64,000 nt of DNA from Acidiflorens sp963847715 (GCA_963847715.1 CAWKAZ010000014.1:241546-305545), one strand, 5' to 3'; shown: positions 33,821 to 46,700, numbered from the stretch's first letter. The notes: generated by a model from the letters alone, not told the origin. Numbers and translations: made by a program.

Positions 33821-36586
33821 CTAAGTTTTAGATTTCTTTTCCTTTAGCTCTTCCCACATCGCAACCACCTTCGCTTTCAAGTCAGATGTGAGTTGTTCGT
33901 ATGCGGCCTCGCTGGCTTCAGTCAGCGGCGGAGGCTGAATCGGCTTTCCGAATACCAGCTGCAGGTCGGCGAGTTTCGGAAACTTTTCGTGCCGCGGCCA
34001 CGCTTTGTAGAACCCCTCGATGGCGATGGGAACAATCGGAGCCTGGGTGTGAATCGAGAGAATCGCCGCGCCCTTCCGGAAAACTGTCGGGTCGCCGGTG
34101 TTGGTGCGCTCGCCTTCCGGATACAGAATCAGAATGCGTCCTTGACTCAAGCCATAGGCTCCAGCGCGCATGGCCGGCACCAGGTTCGCATCGGGATCGA
34201 GGACAACCACACGGATCCATCGCGCCAGGTGCCGCATGAATCCCTCACCGAAGATGTCGCTGGTGCCGAGCGCAAAAGCTAATCGAAATAAACGGTACGG
34301 CAACGCACCGGCCATCACCAGCGGATCGACATAGCTTTGGTGATTCGAGCAGAGCAGGTACGGTCCTTTTTCCGGGAGGTTTTCCAGGCCGCGCACCTTG
34401 AGATGAAAACGATCGAGCGCGAACATGTAGATCAGCCGCCCCAGCAGAAAGAAGAAAACTTCGGCGAAAACGTTGTGACGTGCTAGTGCAAGGACCTCAG
34501 GATCGGTGACTGGTTCGCTCAGAATCGTGGACCACGCCGGAACCACAGCGCCGGCTCGACCTTCGCCCCGCTCGGCGCTGGCGAGAACGGCGTCGACCAA
34601 GTCCCGCGCCGTATAAATTTCGCCCAGTTGCGCTTCGGGTACCCCGCCGCCCAGTTGCTGTTCGAGAGCCGTCAGTAGTTCGACGCGCTGCATGGAGTCG
34701 AGTCCCAAGTCGAGCTCGAGATTGTAAGTGGGCCGAATGGAATCGAGCTGATTACGCGAAGACTCGCGGACGATGGCCAGCGCCCGCTTCACGTCCTCAC
34801 GGTCGAGCCAGGCTTTCTCGTCGTCGGTGAGCGGCTTTTCCGTGCCCACCTCGGCATCGCCGGTGCCGCCGCTTTGCTGCAGCTCGCGAACTTTCTTTTC
34901 AATTTGAAAACGCTTCAACTTTCGCGTTGTGGTGCGGGGCAAATCTTCCTGCCAGATGTCATAGCTGCCGAGACGCTTTGTCGACGCGATTTTGTGGGAG
35001 AGGGCCTCGATCTCGAAACGGACGGCTTCTTTGGAGTTAACAATCTTCCGTTCGCGCAGCAAATCAAAGTTGGGTACAACGACCGCATGCAGCCGCTCCG
35101 ACGTTGGGTCGCCTGGACGCGCTTCGAGAGCCATGACGCAAATCTCTTTGACGTAGGGCGCCTGCAGGTAGTGCGCCTCGATCTCCTCGGGATAAACGTT
35201 CTTGCCGTTCGCGAGCACTATCACATCTTTGCGCCGCCCGGTGATAAACAGATTGCCGCCGGAATCGAAGTAGCCGAGGTCGCCGGTGTAGAACCAGCCG
35301 TCACGCAGCACCTGCGTGGTCGCGTCGGGGCGATTCCAATATCCCTTCATCACGATCGCGCCGCGGATGGCAATTTCTCCCGCTGGTATGGCACCTTCCT
35401 CGATCGGTTGCGGGTCCACGATCTTCGCCTCAACCCCGGGAAAGGGCTTGCCGACGGAGCCAAACACGATGTGTCCCGGAGGGTTGATGAACGCGCCGCC
35501 GGTCGTTTCGGTGAGGCCGTAAGCGTTCAGGACGTCAATTCCGAAAGAGTAGAAGTCGCGGGCAATCGCCGGATCAAAGCGCGAACCGCCGGTCACCAGG
35601 TAGCGCATGCGATGGCCGAAGGTGGAATGAATCTTGCCGAAGAAAATTTTGCCGGCGTTGATCCCGACTTTGCGCAAGCCCCGGTTGATGGCCATCAACG
35701 TTCGCACCAGCTTCATCGTGAACGCACCGCGCTTGTTGAGTTCTTTGAAAATCTTTTCGTGGATCAGGTAAAAGAATTGGGGCACCACGCAAAATGTCGT
35801 GATCTCGCGTTCCTGCAAGGCGCGCAGTAGTTCGGTTGTGTTGAGCGTCTCCAGGTAAACCACGCGCGCCCCGTTAAATAGCGGCAGGAAGAGATTAGCC
35901 ATCTGGGCGAGCACGTGAAACATCGGAAGAATCCCGAGCAGCGCGTCCGCTGGGCTGATCTTGATTACTCCGAATACCGAGTTCGCCTCGCCGATCAGGT
36001 TGGCGTGAGTCAGCATGACGCCTTTGGGATCGGCGGTCGTGCCGGATGTATAGAGCAGGGCTGCCAAATCGCCATCGCCAGGGACGACAGGCTGAAAACT
36101 CTCGGGACCGGTGGCGAAGATGGTATCGAGGTCGGCGGCCAGTGGCTGACCAGCGTTGCCCCCTGGGTGGGTGAGATTCTGTTCCGCTTTCGTGGACGTC
36201 ATCACCAGTGGGACATTGAGGCCCTCGACCGCCTCGGTCGCGACCGGTAGATGTTTGACGTCGCAGAACAATAACGACGCTCCGCTGTCGATCAGCAGCT
36301 TCTTCACCTGGTCGGCGTGGAAAGCAGTATCGAGCGGGACGGTGGTTCGGCCGGCGGCGACAATCCCCAGGTACGCCGCCACCCACCGGGGGTGGTTCGC
36401 CGCCACGATGGCGATGCGCGCGTCTTTTGGGACGCGCGTCGAGAGCCAGTTGGCCACGCTTTCCGACATGCGGGCCAGTTCCGAGAAGGTGACGCGCTCG
36501 ACCGTCTGCTGCCGCTGAATCTCAAGCGCAACATTGTTGGGGAACTGGCGCGCGGTTTCCTGGAATCGCTGGTAGAAGGCGGGCAT
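33821..36586 (-). CDS. Acyl-AMP ligase - acyl carrier protein - PlsC acyltransferase fusion
   Basis: A 921-residue three-domain protein. Residues 1-570 are an AMP-forming acyl ligase: P-loop YTSGTTADPKG at about 179-189, YGLTE at 356-360, TGDLGYFD near 434 and the hinge GRRKDVI near 450. Residues about 595-675 are an acyl carrier domain with the phosphopantetheine serine in LGLDSMQRVE (Ser631). Residues 710-921 are a lysophospholipid-type acyltransferase with NHQSYVD (His749, Asp754) and YPEGERT (about 822-828). The likely job is to activate a fatty acid, load it on the built-in carrier and transfer it to a lysolipid or similar acceptor. It resembles the Aas plan but carries an internal ACP. 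No transmembrane segments are obvious apart from a hydrophobic stretch near 705-725. Confidence 0.9.
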   Translation of the reverse strand: MPAFYQRFQETARQFPNNVALEIQRQQTVERVTFSELARMSESVANWLSTRVPKDARIAIVAANHPRWVAAYLGIVAAGRTTVPLDTAFHADQVKKLLIDSGASLLFCDVKHLPVATEAVEGLNVPLVMTSTKAEQNLTHPGGNAGQPLAADLDTIFATGPESFQPVVPGDGDLAALLYTSGTTADPKGVMLTHANLIGEANSVFGVIKISPADALLGILPMFHVLAQMANLFLPLFNGARVVYLETLNTTELLRALQEREITTFCVVPQFFYLIHEKIFKELNKRGAFTMKLVRTLMAINRGLRKVGINAGKIFFGKIHSTFGHRMRYLVTGGSRFDPAIARDFYSFGIDVLNAYGLTETTGGAFINPPGHIVFGSVGKPFPGVEAKIVDPQPIEEGAIPAGEIAIRGAIVMKGYWNRPDATTQVLRDGWFYTGDLGYFDSGGNLFITGRRKDVIVLANGKNVYPEEIEAHYLQAPYVKEICVMALEARPGDPTSERLHAVVVPNFDLLRERKIVNSKEAVRFEIEALSHKIASTKRLGSYDIWQEDLPRTTTRKLKRFQIEKKVRELQQSGGTGDAEVGTEKPLTDDEKAWLDREDVKRALAIVRESSRNQLDSIRPTYNLELDLGLDSMQRVELLTALEQQLGGGVPEAQLGEIYTARDLVDAVLASAERGEGRAGAVVPAWSTILSEPVTDPEVLALARHNVFAEVFFFLLGRLIYMFALDRFHLKVRGLENLPEKGPYLLCSNHQSYVDPLVMAGALPYRLFRLAFALGTSDIFGEGFMRHLARWIRVVVLDPDANLVPAMRAGAYGLSQGRILILYPEGERTNTGDPTVFRKGAAILSIHTQAPIVPIAIEGFYKAWPRHEKFPKLADLQLVFGKPIQPPPLTEASEAAYEQLTSDLKAKVVAMWEELKEKKSKT

Positions 36587-36784
36587 GTCCGTGGTGAATA
36601 TACTAAAGACCGCTAGGGAAAACTAGGAACTGGCGCATCGAACCCTCCATTTCACTAGGAGGGGCAGCAAGTTGAGGGCAAGGATGCGAAGCCAAGTTAG
36701 CAGGACCGAGCACCATCCCTCCCGCATCTAATGTGCTAGGCTTTTACTCATAGCAGGACGTGTGTCCTCTGAAGGAATTCCTTT

Positions 36785-39823
<3,039 letters not shown>

Positions 39824-39950
39824 CGCGGAGTAGCGCCGGCATCTTGCCGGCTTGCCCAAATTAACTCAAAACCCCGGTCACGGGGTCAATGAGCGCTAAC
39901 GCCTGGTTACGCCAACAATGCAGGTCTTGTTCCGAAAACGTTGATTGGCG

Positions 39951-40493
39951 TTAAATGCGCGGGAGTGGGCTGGCATTTCTCTTTTCGGTGAACAGGCGGT
40001 TGACCCTCGGTTGGAGAATCCAGACTCCCACAGGGAAAAACCATAGGAGCAGGAGTACTCCAACGTAGCTACGGAATGGAGCCGGGTTGCCCGTTTCTGC
40101 TAGCACTAGACTCTTGGACACGAAATAGAGGGAATAGAGAGTGCAGAACATGGCAAAGAGGTGTAGGGGGAAGATAACCAAAAATAGTGCTGTCGAAGCG
40201 TTCACGAAGAATATGAAGAAAACGAACACATAGAACACGGGATAAATGAGCGCAAACCGAAAGAGACCTGTACCCAACCTCAAGCGTAGTTCCAGGGTCG
40301 CATTAAAGAACGAACCCATCGACCAGAACCAAGCAAAAAGGGATACTGCATAGACTACAGTTATCGCAACAAATGCATAACGCCCTTTGCCCGAACCGAA
40401 GAGCGCAATCGGTGACAAAACGAACAATACGGTAAACAACAGGAAAATCTGCCAGTGCTTGGCACGGAGAAAATAATACTCAACCCAGTTCAT
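39951..40493 (-). CDS. Polytopic membrane protein of unknown function
   Basis: A 180-residue protein beginning MNWVEYYFLRAKHWQIFLLF with five or so hydrophobic segments, rich in Phe and Tyr. The start at 40493 is placed at the first methionine before the hydrophobic region; a longer frame to 40571 exists. Base composition is visibly lower in GC than in neighbouring genes, which may mean recent acquisition or just membrane-protein codon bias. No family was recognised and no operon partner is evident. Confidence 0.65.
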   Translation of the reverse strand: MNWVEYYFLRAKHWQIFLLFTVLFVLSPIALFGSGKGRYAFVAITVVYAVSLFAWFWSMGSFFNATLELRLRLGTGLFRFALIYPVFYVFVFFIFFVNASTALFLVIFPLHLFAMFCTLYSLYFVSKSLVLAETGNPAPFRSYVGVLLLLWFFPVGVWILQPRVNRLFTEKRNASPLPRI

Positions 40494-40655
40494 TCTCAAT
40501 ATCCTGCTCTCACGATGACGTTGCGAGTCGGGAGATTTATACCATGTGTTGAGAGATGGGGGCTGCCCCACGTTGCCGCGGGCTACACGGCAACGCTAGT
40601 TGGCGAAAAATCGCCATTACACTCAAGACACCCAATCTGAGCTTTGAATCTGGCT

Positions 40656-41238
40656 TCAGCCGCTGAGACCGCGCTTCCTCGTCCCGCAGACTGCTTTGAA
40701 AGTCATGTCCGTCGCCTTACTTCGCGTCCGCCGTTTCCAGGCAAAGAACATGGGAGCGTAAGTCTCGGTGATGTAGTCACTGCGGCTGATGCCTAGCTTG
40801 CGAGCCGTCTCATCAATCCACCGCGGCGAGCCTTCGATCTCTCCGAAATTCCCAATCGGAGTTTCGTCGAGCACCACATGCCCAATGCCGTCGCACCATT
40901 CGGCGCGGTATTTTTCGTAGCGAAATGTCGGGTGTGAATCCTAGGGCGCGCAGAATCGCGTCCATCTGTTCGCCGTTCTCAACGCGAGTTTCCAGTTCGA
41001 CTCGCGTCTTGTGGCGTCCTTCCTTGCTCTTTGCCTTGTGGGTGAGAACCCAGTTGTCACCATATTTACGGAGCCGAAGCATTTCACCACGCTTCCGCAA
41101 TTTCTGGCCAGGCAGATCGTAGAGGGAATTCATTTCATGAGTCGAACGGGTGAGTTGCCTGAAACCAGCTTGCTTCAGCGCGCGGGTTAACTCGGCCAGA
41201 CTCTCAACACGAAATTTGATTTCGATTTCCTTCGGCAT
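40656..41238 (-). pseudogene. CYTH-domain protein (CyaB-like), frameshifted
   Basis: The N-terminal half starts at 41238 with MPKEIEIKFRVESLAEL, the ExExK signature of CYTH proteins (class IV adenylate cyclase / tripolyphosphatase). It continues through LRLRKYGDNWVLTHKAKSKE to GFTPD, where the frame breaks near 40925. The rest (FRYEKYRAEWCDGIGHVVLD, then ETPIGNFGEIEG and the terminal helix) continues in another frame to a stop at 40656. The sum is about 190 residues, normal for the family. A single-base change (one extra base) would restore it, so it may be a sequencing error rather than a pseudogene; the rest of the protein shows no decay. Confidence 0.8.
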
Positions 41239-41355
41239 CTCGAAATCATAACCGCCGAGACGCTGAGGACGCGGAGAAAACTGAAGGCAGTTTGTCGCGC
41301 CGAACCTTGTGAGCCTTTGGCAACGCAGCTCTCGGCGCACTCGGCGTCTCGGCGG

Positions 41356-42195
41356 TTAAGGCTTGGGCTCGACCTCGGACTTCAGGTCGCGGTGGTGGAA
41401 CCAGCTCATGTGCGGCAGTTCACGCTCGACGTTCCGCCGCTTCGCGATCAGCTCGGCAGTGATCGATACCGCAATCTCTTCCGGAGTGATGGCGCCGATA
41501 TCCAGCCCGATCGGAGCGTGGACGCGATCGAATAACTTTGCGGACAAACCTTCCTGCTGCAATTCCTTGAAGATGCCAATCGTTTTTCGCTTGGACCCAA
41601 TCATCCCAATGTAGCGGGCTGGAGTTTGCACCGCCCACCGCAGCATGCGCATGTCGTCGCGGTGTCCGCGGGTGACGATCACGATGTAGGACGACTCACT
41701 CGGCGTGAGCTGTGCGGCGGCTTTATCGAAATCTTCGGCGATCACCTGCTGCGCGTCGGGAAAGCGCTCGCGGCTGGCATAGGTTTCGCGGTCGTCAATG
41801 ACGGTAATATCAAACCCGGCGATGCGTGCGACTTTGTACAAGCTGGCGGCCACGTGTCCGGCGCCGAAAATATAAAGATCGGCTGGAGGCAGGATAGGCT
41901 CGACAAAAATTTCGAGCGTGCCACCGCAGACCAGGCCAGTGTCGTACTTGGGATCCTGATTGAGATCGAAAGTCAGGGTCCGCGGCTTTTCCGATTCCAT
42001 CACTTCACGCGCTGCTTGCCAGACTTCAGCCTCAACACATCCGCCGCCGATGGTGCCAACAATCGAGCCATCGTCCCGCACCAGCATCTTGGCGGTCCTG
42101 AACGAGGGAATAGATCCACGCACGTTGACGATCGTCGCGACCGCGCCGCGGCGGCCGTCTTTCAGCAGACGGACGATCTCCTCGTACAGGTCCAT
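41356..42195 (-). CDS. xdhC: XdhC/CoxI-family molybdenum cofactor maturation protein
   Basis: A 279-residue protein of the XdhC-CoxI family, which binds and sulfurates the molybdenum cofactor for insertion into xanthine-dehydrogenase-type enzymes. Family elements are GSIPSFRTAKMLVRDDGSIV, TIGGGCVEAEVW, LVCGGTLEIFVEP, then the Rossmann-like C-terminal half with YIFGAGHVAASLYKVARIAG, VTRGHRDDMRML and IGMIGSKRKT. No molybdoenzyme gene is next to it in this window. It is convergent with nothing obvious and ends next to the CYTH gene. Confidence 0.9.
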   Translation of the reverse strand: MDLYEEIVRLLKDGRRGAVATIVNVRGSIPSFRTAKMLVRDDGSIVGTIGGGCVEAEVWQAAREVMESEKPRTLTFDLNQDPKYDTGLVCGGTLEIFVEPILPPADLYIFGAGHVAASLYKVARIAGFDITVIDDRETYASRERFPDAQQVIAEDFDKAAAQLTPSESSYIVIVTRGHRDDMRMLRWAVQTPARYIGMIGSKRKTIGIFKELQQEGLSAKLFDRVHAPIGLDIGAITPEEIAVSITAELIAKRRNVERELPHMSWFHHRDLKSEVEPKP

Positions 42196-42273
42196 AGGGT
42201 GATTATGGTTCGCGGAGAAGGGAAGGTCAATCGCCGGTCAGAAGGTATTTGACCTGCACTTTCTCGTAAAAAT

Positions 42274-42302
42274 CAAAAGCCCCGGGTCATCACCCCGGGG
42301 CT
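42274..42302 (-). terminator. Strong GC stem terminator
   Basis: On the minus strand AGCCCCGGGG-TGATGA-CCCGGGGCT is followed by TTTTGATTTTT. The stem has about nine GC pairs. It lies about 100 nt 3' of the tRNA-like gene on the same strand and about 80 nt before the xdhC start, so it can end the tRNA-like transcript and insulate xdhC. Confidence 0.83.
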
Positions 42303-42303
42303 A

Positions 42304-42372
42304 CTGGTATTTGCCAGTGGGTACCTGATAACACGGCCCGCATTCATAGGGTCTCGCCCTGTCCACCCTATG
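42304..42372 (-). ncRNA. Structured non-coding stretch downstream of the tRNA-like gene
   Basis: Two more hairpins lie between the tRNA-like gene and the terminator: ACTGG/CCAGT around 42304-42319 and an 8-bp perfect stem CATAGGGT/ACCCTATG (42345-42352 and 42365-42372) with a 12-nt loop. No open frame covers them. The stretch would be part of a transcript ending at the terminator. It is not a recognised RNA family; SRP RNA, RNase P RNA and tmRNA signatures are not present. Confidence 0.4.
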
Positions 42373-42399
42373 TCAAGAGCAATGTTAAGAGTGACTGCA

Positions 42400-42488
42400 C
42401 GGAGGGTGGCAGACTCGAACTGCAGTGGCTGATGAAGCCGCTCACCGGTTTCGCGGACCGTGTCCAGTACCCGCTGGAAACACCCTCC
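42400..42488 (-). tRNA. tRNA-Sec-like / allo-tRNA-like gene, anticodon loop unusual
   Basis: The minus strand folds into a cloverleaf of 88 nt plus a G discriminator. The acceptor stem is 8 bp (GGAGGGTG/CACCCTCC, 42488-42481 with 42408-42401). The D arm is TCCAG-CGGGTA-CTGGA, a 5-bp stem with a tight 6-nt loop. The T arm is GCAG-TTCGAGT-CTGC, a 4-bp stem with a perfect T loop. The variable arm is long: AGCGGCT-TCATC-AGCCACT with one mismatch. The 8+4 stacking, long D stem and long variable arm are features of bacterial selenocysteine tRNA and of the related allo-tRNAs, not of ordinary serine tRNA. The anticodon stem GGT/ACC closes the 7-nt loop CCGCGAA, which would give anticodon GCG with C at position 33 in place of U; no UCA is present. 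CCA is not encoded. It could be a functional variant, a decayed selC, or carry a sequence error. Confidence 0.62.
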
Positions 42489-42619
42489 AGACTCAGTCCG
42501 CGATGTACACTCTACGGTTTAGCGAGGATTCGGTCTGTGTGCTGAGTCACACTACTCTCGGTACATTTCGACTAGATTCCCAATATGGCATCTGATCGCA
42601 GAAAGTACGTGGAGCTCCA

Positions 42620-43642
42620 ATGAAAGCCGTACGTATTCATCAATTCGGTGGTCCGGAAGTTCTGACTTACGAAGATGTGGCTGATCCAAAGCCGCGGAAA
42701 GATCAGGTTCTGATCCGGGTGCGCGCCTGCTCGATGAACCACCTTGATTTGTTTGTGCGCAAGGGCTTGCCGGGCGTCAATCTGCCGCACATCCTCGGCA
42801 CCGACGCTGCCGGAGAAATCGTCGAAGTGGGCGAGTACATCACCGACCTGAAGCCCGGACAACGAGTGCTGATCGCGCCCATGTTTTTTTGCAATCATTG
42901 CGCGAAGTGCGTTGCCGGATTGCAGAACCAGTGCCGCCAATTCACGGTGATGGGCAATGGCGTGGATGGCGCCAACTGCGAACTCATCGCGGTGCCTGCC
43001 GTGAACGCCATCCCGATTCCCGACTGGCTTGATTTCAACGAGGCTGCCAGCGTGCCTTTAGTGTTTGTCACGGCATGGCACATGCTCACTGGCCGCGCCG
43101 CGATCCGTCCGGGCCAGACTGTGCTGGTGCTGGGCGCCAACTCCGGTGTCGGCATTGCCGCCATCCAGATTGCGAAAATGTTTCATGCGCGCGTGATCAC
43201 CACCGCGGGCGATGAGCGCAAGACGGAACGCGCCCGGGAACTCGGCGCCGACTTCGTTATCAACCACTACCAGCAGAAGATTTCGCAGGAAGTCCGCAAG
43301 ATCACCAACTTCGAAGGTGTCGACATCGTCGTCGAGCACGTCGGGCCGGCGACCTGGGACGAAAGCGTGCGTTCGCTGAAAGCTGGAGGAACACTGGTCA
43401 CCTGCGGCGCGACCACGGGACCAAAAGTTGAACTCGATCTGCGTTTCCTGTTCTCGCGCCAACTGGCGCTGCTCGGTTCGTACATGGGCACGATGAGCGA
43501 ATTGTATGAAGTGCTCGGACACGTATTTGCCGGACGGCTCAAGCCGGTCATCGACCACACGTTTCCGCTCCGGGAAATTCGTACAGCTCACGAGTATATG
43601 GAGAAGAGCCAGATGTTCGGCAAGATCGTGCTGAACCCGTAA
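42620..43642 (+). CDS. Zinc-containing MDR-family alcohol dehydrogenase / quinone-oxidoreductase-like
   Basis: A 340-residue medium-chain dehydrogenase. The zinc-family N-terminal domain has CSMNHLDLFVRKG and the structural zinc cysteines in FFCNHCAKCVAGLQNQC. The Rossmann domain begins at VLVLGANSGVGIAAIQIAKM, the NAD(P)-binding glycine motif. The catalytic-zinc cysteine position is occupied in RVRACSMNHLD, where the usual Cys-His context is changed to Asn-His, so a quinone-reductase-like or crotonyl-reductase-like reaction is possible. Substrate is unknown. Its promoter should lie in the short gap after the tRNA-like gene, divergent from it. Confidence 0.88.
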   Translation: MKAVRIHQFGGPEVLTYEDVADPKPRKDQVLIRVRACSMNHLDLFVRKGLPGVNLPHILGTDAAGEIVEVGEYITDLKPGQRVLIAPMFFCNHCAKCVAGLQNQCRQFTVMGNGVDGANCELIAVPAVNAIPIPDWLDFNEAASVPLVFVTAWHMLTGRAAIRPGQTVLVLGANSGVGIAAIQIAKMFHARVITTAGDERKTERARELGADFVINHYQQKISQEVRKITNFEGVDIVVEHVGPATWDESVRSLKAGGTLVTCGATTGPKVELDLRFLFSRQLALLGSYMGTMSELYEVLGHVFAGRLKPVIDHTFPLREIRTAHEYMEKSQMFGKIVLNP

Positions 43643-43780
43643 GGGTCTCTATTTTTCGTCCAGCAGTTCAGCGGGAATACTAATGACCGGCGCGTGTTTT
43701 TTAAAATCGTTGGCCGCATCACCATCCAATCGGTTTGCAGACTCACCGCGGAGTAGGCACTGCCCCAACCATTACGAGTG

Positions 43781-46700
43781 TTATGCGCTAACACGAGGAA
43801 GGCGCGGTGCAGTGTCGGTAGTCATGGCCTCCTCAATCGCCTTCTCGAGCGGCAAAGCCCACCCTTCTAACCATGCTGTCGCGCCTACCGTATGGGTCAA
43901 TGTTTCCCGAGATTGCTGCAAAACAGCTTCCAGTTTTGCCTGCTCGGCAGCGGTAAGCGGAGAACCGATGTTCTGACGCAGCGCAGCCGCTGCTCCTGCC
44001 AGGCGAAGCGAACGCTCTGCCTGGAGTTGAGCAGCCGCAGCGCACGCGAAACACTCCAGCAATCGAGCGATCCCGCGCTTGTGCTCCAGGCTCTGGAAGA
44101 GTTTTATGCTCTCTCCATACAGCGCGCGAGCTGTAGGAAAGTCTTCGTGTTCTCTCGCCAAGTTTCCTAAATCGCCGAGCGTGCCTGCGATGCCCCAGCG
44201 GTCACCGAGTTGTCGAAAAATTGCCAAGCTCTGCTCGTACAACGTCCGCGCGCCCGCGGAGTCGCCCTGATCGCGCGAGACATCCCCCTCGTGGTTTAGC
44301 GACCAGGCGACACCTGTGCGGTCTCCCAACCCTCGGAAGATTGCAAGACACTCCTCATACAGCGATCGCGCGTTGTCATAATCTCCCTGCAACTTCAGGA
44401 CGTTGGCCAGGTTACTAAGAGCCCGAGCGACGGCTTTCTGGTCTCCGAGTTCCCTCCATAGGCCAAGACTTGCTTTGAACAGGACTTGCGCAACCGAGAC
44501 ATCACCCCGATCGAGAGCAAGGACAGCCAGTGCGTTCATACACACAGCGACGTCCATTTTGTCACCCAACTGATGGGCGATCTCCTGGCTTTCGTCGATC
44601 AACGCATCGGCGGAGACATAATCCCCCTGCTCGCCGGCGAGTACTCCGGCCGAAAAAAGGGCGCGCATGCGCAGCTTCGTAGGGGCCGCTGCTCCAGTGA
44701 GATTCAACAACCTGCCCAACCGGTCTCTTCCTTCGGCGAGACACTCGCGAATGTCCCAAAAGCGAAACAGCGCTGTGCCGAGACGGAGGCCCCAATCAAC
44801 ATTTTCGGTCTGAGTCAACCAGTCCAGGGCCGCTCGAAAATTGTCCTGTTCGATCCCCAAGTGCTCCAGCTTTTCTGCAGCTTCCGCGTCATCCTCTCCC
44901 GTCGGTTCTTCTTCTGCCAGCACCAGGCAGTAGGCAGCGTGCGCGCGTTTTGTCAGCGGCCCCTCACCGTTCGCCTCCAATTTCTCCAGGGCGTACTCGC
45001 GAATTGTTTCCAGCATCGTGAACCGGGTCTCCATCCCTTTTTGCTCGACCTGCCGCACGAGGCTCTTGTCCACCATAGATGCCATACCGTCGAGCAGGTC
45101 CAAATCCAGATCACTTTTGGTGTCGCAGACAGCTTCGACACCTTCCAGCGTGCAGCCGCCCACGAACACGGACAATCGCCGGAAGAGTCGCTGTTCGCCG
45201 GGGCTCAACAAGTCGTAGCTCCAATCGATGGCCGCGCGAAGGGTCTGTTGCCGCGGTGGCAGGTCGCGCGCGCCGCCAGTTAGCAGCTGCAAGCGACTCT
45301 TCAGGCGCGTCAGCATGGAAGACGGCGAAAGAACTTTCACGCGGGCGGCAGCCAGTTCGATCGCCAGGGGCAGGCCATCGAGACGGGCGCAAATCTCGCC
45401 GATAATGCGAGCGTTTTCGTAGTTCGGCTCGAAATCCGGTTTGGACGCGAGGGCTCGCTGCACGAAAAGTGCGACGGCGTGGCATTGCAGCAGCACCTCT
45501 ACTGATGGCACGGAGCGCAAATCCGGCAGCGCAAGTGGTGGTATGGGAAATTCATGTTCTCCGTAGACCCGAAGCGCGGCCCGGCTCGTCACCATGATCT
45601 TGAGATTGAACCCCACCGCAAGGAGTTCCGCTACGGTTGGCGCCGCCGGGACGAGGTGCTCGAAGTTGTCCAGCACGAGCAGCATTGGCGCCCATAACGA
45701 ATCCCGCAAATTCTCCTTGAGTAGTTCAAGCGTCGACTTACCTCCCGCTTCTCCGATCCCCAATGTCTGAACAATCACGGAGGCAATCAATCCGGGATCG
45801 CTGAGCGAAGAAAGGGGGACAAAATGAATTCCGCCGGGAAAGCTTTCAAGCAGTTCACTGGCTACCTGGATCGCGAGGCGAGTCTTACCGATACCTCCCG
45901 GCCCCGTGACCGTAACCAGATGTACGTCCTGACGCTGCAGCAGTTCTTTGGCGGCGGCTACTTCCTTTTCGCGCCCCACAAACCCCGTCTGTTGTAACGG
46001 AAGATTCGCCGGGCGGGTCGTCCCTTGCCTGACTGGCCTTTCCCCGAAGTGGTCGCGTATGGCGGCAAGTTCCCGGGCGAGATCTCGCGTAGAGACATAC
46101 CGCTTGTCTTGCTCCTTCGCCAGGCACCTGTCGATAACCCAGCACAGAGGGGCCGGGGCGTCGTGAACTTGTGTCCCGATCGGTTCATGCTGTTCCAGCA
46201 GAATGGCGGCCAATGTCTCCGACGGTGTACTTCTTTTAAAGGCGCGCTTCCCGGCCACCATTTCGTAGAGCACGCAGCCGAAGGAGAACTGGTCTGACCG
46301 AAAATTCAGGGCATGGCCGCGGGCCTGCTCAGGTGACATGTATCCGACCGTACCGAGGACCACTCCCGATGAAGACTGCGGCCCGGTGGTAGTGTTCTCC
46401 GACCCATTTGCGATAGGCGGCGACAGTTTCGCCAGGCCGAAGTCGAGGATTTTGACCAATCCGTCGTGCGTGACCATCAGGTTCTCGGGCTTTAAGTCCC
46501 TGTGGGCGATGCTTGCCTCATGTGCCTTGGCCAGCCCGTCGGCAACCTGTGCGGCGATTTCAATTGCCGTTCGCATGGGTAGCGAGCTCGAAAGAACCAG
46601 CTCGCGCAGCGTCTTCCCCTCAACCAGTTCCATCGCAATGAACGGCTGGCGGTCCGCTTCGCCGATTTCGTAGATCGTGCAGATGTTGGGGTGATTGAGG

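Noticed and set aside
34874..35830. 318-codon open frame opposite the ligase-ACP-acyltransferase gene
   Set aside because: It is antisense to conserved ligase motifs and has no ribosome site or recognisable domain.
42400..42488. Ordinary tRNA-Ser as the identity of the tRNA-like gene
   Set aside because: A serine tRNA would have a 7-bp acceptor with 5-bp T stem and a short D stem; here the T stem has a mismatch in that alignment and the D stem is 5 bp with a tight loop.
43649..43767. Possible short minus-strand peptide after the kinase gene (ends SIPAELLDEK)
   Set aside because: Fewer than 45 codons, no ATG or ribosome site found, and no known family; left out.
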